Origin: Austropuccinia psidii
Lineage: Eukaryota; Basidiomycota; Pucciniomycetes; Pucciniales; Sphaerophragmiaceae
Direction: 5' to 3'
Length of the DNA stretch: 64,000 nt
Assembly: GCA_023105745.1 (NCBI GenBank)
Contig: JALGQZ010000004.1
Location: 60,009,112 to 60,073,111 of the forward strand
Positions 59,601 through 64,000 of the stretch are shown piece by piece (within the stretch, counting starts at the first letter, position 1; each line of letters opens with the position of its first letter). A model generated the notes under the pieces. The model saw only the letters and a program-made list of their open reading frames with translations, did no database searches and was not told where the DNA came from. The translations under genes and the position numbers were made by a program.

Positions 59601-61735
59601 CAGCATGCAGCCAAGGCTTAGGAGCAGCCCTTCACCAAAGACAAATTGTGGATGGTGAACCAAGAGAGGGTGTAATATGTTACATCTCTAGGCAACTGAA
59701 AGTTTCAGAATACAGGTATGGGGCCACCCAGACTGACTGTCTATGTCTAGTCTGGGCTCTGGAAAAACTCCATTATTATTTGGAGGGTGCAGTCTTTGAA
59801 GTATACACAGACTGCACAGCCTTGAAGTCTTTACTAAACATGAAGACAACAAATAGACATATGCTGAGATGGCAAATAGCCATCCAGGAGTATAGAGGGA
59901 ACATGACCATCATATAAAAGGAAGGTAAAAGCCATACCAATGCAGATGGCCTCAGCAGATGGCCACTGGACAATGTCGAGAGCAATCCAGCTTATGACCC
60001 AGAAGTTGCAGCCAAAATCCCTATCCATTTCATGGAAATAGATAGGAGGAGGAACTTCAGATTTTCTGAATGGGCGCCAGGAAATGGTACCCTTGACAGT
60101 GGAAACACTGATTCAGAAGGAACAGAAACTCCCATACTGGGAATAAGCTCCTCAGAACTGCACAATGAATTCTTCAGTACAGTACAGAAGTATTATGCCA
60201 AACACAAACAGTGTAGCATACTACTCCAACTCCTTCAACAAAAGTACAGGAGCCCAGAACTGGAAACACAGCTGGAAGAACCCTGGCTGAGGGCCTATAA
60301 GGACAATAAGTTTTTTCTTATAGATGGCCTGCTCTACCACAGAGAAAAGCACACAAGTGCACTCACAGTGGTAGACAGAGACCACATCTCATTGATCCTA
60401 CAAGAATGCCATGACTGCCCCTATATGGGACACATGAGTGAAGACAGGACGAGAGAGAGGGTAGCAAGCACAGCTTGGTGGCCCAAGTGGGAACAAGAGT
60501 TGAGTGAATACAGCAACACTTTTGAAAGATGCCAAAAGGCAAATAGGAAACATGGGAAGAAGTATGGGTTACTTCAACACATAGAAGAACCCAAGCACCC
60601 ATGGGAAACCATCAACATGGACTGGGTTACAGGACTTGTCCCAGGAGGCAAAGAAAACTACAATGCCTGTTTGATCATAGTTGCTAGGTTCAGCAAGAGC
60701 ATGAGGTGTCTACCATGCCATAAAGAAGACACAGCCATGGATACTACTCTGTTGTTTTGGAATAACATCATAGCCACCTGTGGAGTCCCTAAGATCATCA
60801 TTAGTGATAGGGACCCAAAATTCACATCTGAATTCTGGACTAACTTATATGACATGCTTGGCACCAAACTTGCTTTTTCCACAGCTTACCATCCACAAAC
60901 AGATGGCCTAGCTGAAAGGATGATCCAAACAATGGAGGACATCCTCAGAAGATTCTGTGCCTATGGCATGGAATACAAGGACCATGAGGGATACACCCAT
61001 GATTGGGTTACCCTCTTACCAGCAGTCCAACTGGCTTATAATACAAGCCAGCACTCCACCACAGGTAAAACACCTGCACTGGTGGAGAAAGGGTGGAATC
61101 CCCTGTTACCTGTGGATCACTTGAAGAAAAATATTCTAACCATCAACCCCAAAGCCAAAGACTTCCATGATATTTGGAAGAAAGACTGTGACACTGCTGC
61201 CAAATGCATAGCTGAGGCCAAAGAGTATAACAAGCAGAGGTGGGACAAATCACATATGGAACCTGACTTTAAGGAAGGGGACCAGGTGCTAGTGTCTACA
61301 CTGAACTTTAACAATCTCAAGGGACCCAAGAAAATGAGAGACTCATTTGTAGGGCCCTTCAATATCATTAAGTTGATAGGGAAGAATGCAGTAGAGGTCA
61401 AGCTCACTGAGGAGTTTTCCAGGAAACACCCAGTCTTTCCAGTGAGTTTGGTCAAACCATACTTCCAGACAGAGGAGGATAAATTCCCCTCCAGGAGAAA
61501 GAATCCCACACCACAAGAGATAGTGGAAGTGGAGGACTCCCCTGGACCTGTGAGTAAGATCATCAGGGCCAGGAAGATCAGACTCAATGGGAAGGATCAG
61601 AGACAATACCTAGTCAGATTCAAGAACCAGACAGCAGATAAAGACAAATGGTTGGCAGAAGATGCCATACCAGATGGGAACCTTCATTTAAGGAGATTCA
61701 GAGCCTCTAGGAGGACTGAACAGTCTCATCAATGA
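55895..61735 (+). pseudogene. Family-A Gag-Pol polyprotein (one premature stop)
   Basis: A single frame covers Gag to chromodomain. Residues 1-240 overlap ORF1. A coiled-coil segment spans about 275-370 and capsid about 405-590 ([19 protein letters not shown]). The zinc knuckle [14 protein letters not shown] is at 616-629 (CX2CX4HX4C). The protease DSG is at about 747. RT has YIDD at 59150-59161 and RNase H begins near [21 protein letters not shown] at 59915-59917 interrupts the RNase H C-terminal side, and the same frame continues to integrase and chromodomain ([19 protein letters not shown]), ending at 61735. In integrase the first Cys of the HHCC pair is Phe (60521-60523) and a conserved Asp of VDR[YF]SK is Ala (60683), while MDWVT, SDRDPKF and GLAERM are kept. 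Autonomous chromoviruses use this polyprotein for particle formation, cDNA synthesis and integration. This copy is probably inactive but only slightly damaged. Confidence 0.93.
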
Positions 61736-61747
61736 TGAGCCTTTTTT

Positions 61748-61759
61748 AGAGGGAGGGTA
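61748..61759 (+). other. Polypurine tract of element A
   Basis: The run agagggagggta lies directly before the 3' LTR start at 61760. It resembles the B tract (ggtgggagggaa). Confidence 0.85.
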
Positions 61760-62198
61760 TGTCAGCCTGTGACTCAAAACCAGAGCACAAGCATGACAGC
61801 CAAAATACGATAAACCAATGGTATAACCAAGATACCACCAAAACATGGAGCTGAGCCAAAGTAGCTCAAAAGGTATCAAAAGATAGAGTAAACTCACCTC
61901 TTTCTGAAAATATAAGTCCCATCACGATAGGACAAGAAATAACAAAGTTATTGCTGAGCATAAACCTTAATTTTCACCTCTCATCTAAATTCTAGAAGGA
62001 GAGGCTTAACCCCATCAAATGGGTATTCAAAATGAAGCTCTAAGCCAGGGCTATCCAATGGCCCCAGCCAAACTGAGCTAGCACCAATATTACTGGAGTT
62101 ATGGTCAATTTCAGACCAAATAAGGGTGAACAAAACATTCACCTCTCATCTAACTTCTACAGTTTTAGTGTGGGATACCTGAAGTGGGGTATCTTTGG
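61760..62198 (+). repeat. Family-A 3' LTR, first part
   Basis: It matches 53514-53968 with about ten substitutions and lacks 16 bp between two aaagttatt repeats that are both present in the 5' LTR. It is interrupted by a reverse solo LTR at 62199. Confidence 0.93.
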
Positions 62199-63693
62199 TG
62201 TCAGGGTGAGTCTATGTAGTAGCTTAAAAATAGTAAATACAAGCTAGCACTATGACTGTGACACACAAAAAATAAATAATAAATGAAATCTTCAGGTCCT
62301 ACTGCTATGTGGTAACAGTGGTGATGAGTCTATTGAGGACCTGGGTTGCAATGCTCTAATATCTTTGACTGTAAAGAAACACTACAATAATTATATTTTA
62401 ATTATATCAATATAATCCTAAGAGTACTACTGGTATAAGACAGTTTTACTACGTAAGGATGCTAATTCATGATAAGATGAGTCTTTTCCAGTGAGGAAAG
62501 ACCTGCTTTTATCTCCTCTGAGGACTGTGAAAGACTGGTAGGCTCTTCACACGTCTACAGAGTGGAAATTTTCACTCTGGAGGCTGGGTTGTGGTTCTGT
62601 ACCATCAATTCTGACGTCAGCATAGTCAGAATTGTGGTTTTTGGACCACAAATGATCATTCTGGATCAATACAGGGTGAAAAAACTCTTCACAGGCCACG
62701 TCAGCACCATTGTGACGTGTCCAGAGTGTCTGGATGACTAATATTAGTCATTCTGGGCGGGTTTAAGCTTTAAACAACCATTACTTTAAGTATCAAGCCA
62801 GTACTGGTTGGTACAGGTTTGGTACAGACCAGTATTGGTCAAAATACTTCCAACCAAGATATCTTAGTCAGTTTTGAGATATCAAGAAACCAAGAGCACA
62901 GAATTGAAGGGCTTAATGAGCTCTTCAATTTGGTATGCTTCATGTTTACCCTTCTTTCAAATAGCAAAATTTATAAGGGTTTTACGTTTTTGGATGTAAT
63001 TTTGTACATCAGTATGAGGCTTCAAAAACTTCCATGCCAGATATCTTCTCCAATTTGGAAGATATCTGTATTCTGATGATACAGTTTTGTAGGGCTTGAT
63101 TAGCTCTACAGTTTGGTATATTACACTGTACAGTTGTATGAGTGTATGCCAAAGATACAGGGGTTTGTTTACTTTCTTGTTTTCAGAATATCTGTATTTT
63201 TGGTTGTTAAACCTTTGAACCAAGATCCCTCAGTCAATTTAAGAGATACAGAGGTCTAATGTATCTCAAATTAAAGCTCTTTTTTATATCTTTAATTTGG
63301 TTATACTTTTGTACAGTTTTGTACAAGCCCTCCTACACCTTTGAGGGGTTGTTGGTGAAAAAGGGTGGTATAATGGTATCTCCTGATTTAGGAGTGCTAC
63401 AGATGAATAGATGATACCATTGGATAGCTCTCCCTTAGAGCTTCAAGAAAAAAACCATTCTGGTTGGGGTTTCATGAAATATGTATAAGTTAGATTAGTG
63501 GCTAGAATAAGAGTTTTTGCTTATTTGGTCTTATCTTTGATAGGGTATATCTTTGTCCTTTCTTATTATATTTGAGGAGGTTTCCTCTTTATAATCTACT
63601 TGTATTGGCTATATTTGTCCAATACTCCTCATACCATTACTTATGGTATGTTGGATGTCATGCTGGTGCTCTGTTTTGAGTCACAGGCTGACA
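62199..63693 (-). repeat. Reverse solo LTR, family-A relative
   Basis: On the plus strand it begins tgtcagggtgagtctatg and ends gagtcacaggctgaca, so on the minus strand it is TGTCAGCCTGTGACTC...cctgaca. It is a diverged A-type LTR (1495 bp). A 6-bp direct repeat ctttgg (62193-62198 and 63694-63699) flanks it. It has inserted head-against-head into the 3' LTR of a relative. Confidence 0.9.
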
Positions 63694-64000
63694 CTTTGGA
63701 AAGAGAGCAATCAGGGCTATCTGATGGTGCCACCCACTTCTTCATATCTCAACTATAACAGAAGGTATGAGGCAAACAAGCTCAATACAGCTTTTTGCCC
63801 AAACCACACCTATGTACAAAAAACCTTGTACATGGGATAACTTTGCCATATTTAATAATAGCCATACCAAATTGGGTACCATTGTGTAGAGCCCATACAG
63901 GGCTATCCAATGAACCAATTTTGAGGTTGATATCTCAAAAACTGACAGGGGTATGGCTGGTTTAAGGTCAAAATCCCACCTGCTGTCATATACAGCCTTA
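63694..64000 (+). repeat. Family-A 3' LTR, second part, cut by window end
   Basis: After the duplication ctttgg, the sequence gagcaatcagggctatctg continues the A LTR collinearly with 53971-54276. The remainder of the LTR lies beyond the window. Confidence 0.92.

Larger units (their letters stand above)
53514..64000 (+). mobile_element. Family-A Ty3/Gypsy chromovirus, nearly intact, right end outside window
   Basis: The left LTR is 53514-54952, the interior 54953-61759, and the right LTR starts at 61760, is interrupted by a reverse solo LTR at 62199-63693, and runs off the window. LTR termini are TGTCAG...CTGACA. Gag-Pol is collinear over 5.8 kb with only one stop. Over the first 440 bases the two LTRs differ by roughly ten substitutions and one 16-bp deletion, so it is fairly young. 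The target duplication cannot be checked because the right end is missing. Confidence 0.95.

Noticed and set aside
1..64000. Repeat-induced point mutation (RIP) as cause of the decay
   Set aside because: Some Trp codons became TGA/TAG, but many lesions are indels and other changes. I see no uniform C-to-T or G-to-A bias between LTR pairs such as those of F.
1..64000. tRNA, rRNA, CRISPR, bacterial or viral operons
   Set aside because: No cloverleaf, rRNA core or regularly spaced repeat was seen. The spliced, chromodomain-bearing Ty3/Gypsy content is fungal.

Overview
This window is almost entirely transposable-element DNA from an AT-rich filamentous fungal genome. No tRNA, rRNA, CRISPR or clearly intact host gene is visible. 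The dominant proteins are Ty3/Gypsy chromoviral Gag-Pol with a C-terminal chromodomain. I recognise these families as typical of rust fungi (Pucciniales), and they look most like elements of the very large myrtle rust genome (Austropuccinia psidii). That species call is inference from memory of the family, not something the sequence proves.

Layout: 1-7.4 kb holds AT-rich flank and a decayed minus-strand DNA transposon with a tnp2/CACTA-like transposase. 7.4-50.3 kb is a nest of LTR elements. An outer family-C element (LTRs 9130-11119 and 31641-32179 + 48688-50295) shares its 5' LTR with an older upstream C fragment. Its pol is split by a family-B element (15988-29929, target duplication gtaat). 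That B element carries two further solo LTRs: E, 20807-22476 (attag) and D, 27864-29889 (aatag). The 3' LTR of C is split by a family-A solo LTR (32180-48682, aaaca). The A LTR in turn contains a small element F (32400-35367, ataaa) and a minus-strand B element (36369-48454), and the latter contains another solo B LTR (42023-43925, ttatg). 50.3-53.5 kb is AT-rich DNA with a decayed unrecognised coding stretch. 53.5-64 kb is the best-preserved element, family A, with a reverse solo LTR inside its 3' LTR.

How the genes work together: families A, B and C share an unusual 5' organisation. A leader intron ends at a strong 3' splice site whose exon starts with TG (in A and B). A second intron of 62-68 nt joins this exon to a reading frame, called ORF1 here. 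A long Gag-Pol frame, ORF2, overlaps ORF1 in the -1 frame, and its ATG lies inside the second intron, 1-2 nt after the stop codon that ends the unspliced ORF1 frame. This suggests splicing selects ORF1 while intron retention plus stop-restart gives Gag-Pol. I regard this as the most interesting system in the window. Second is element F, a 3-kb LTR element with nearly identical LTRs and one intact 441-475 codon ORF of unknown function.
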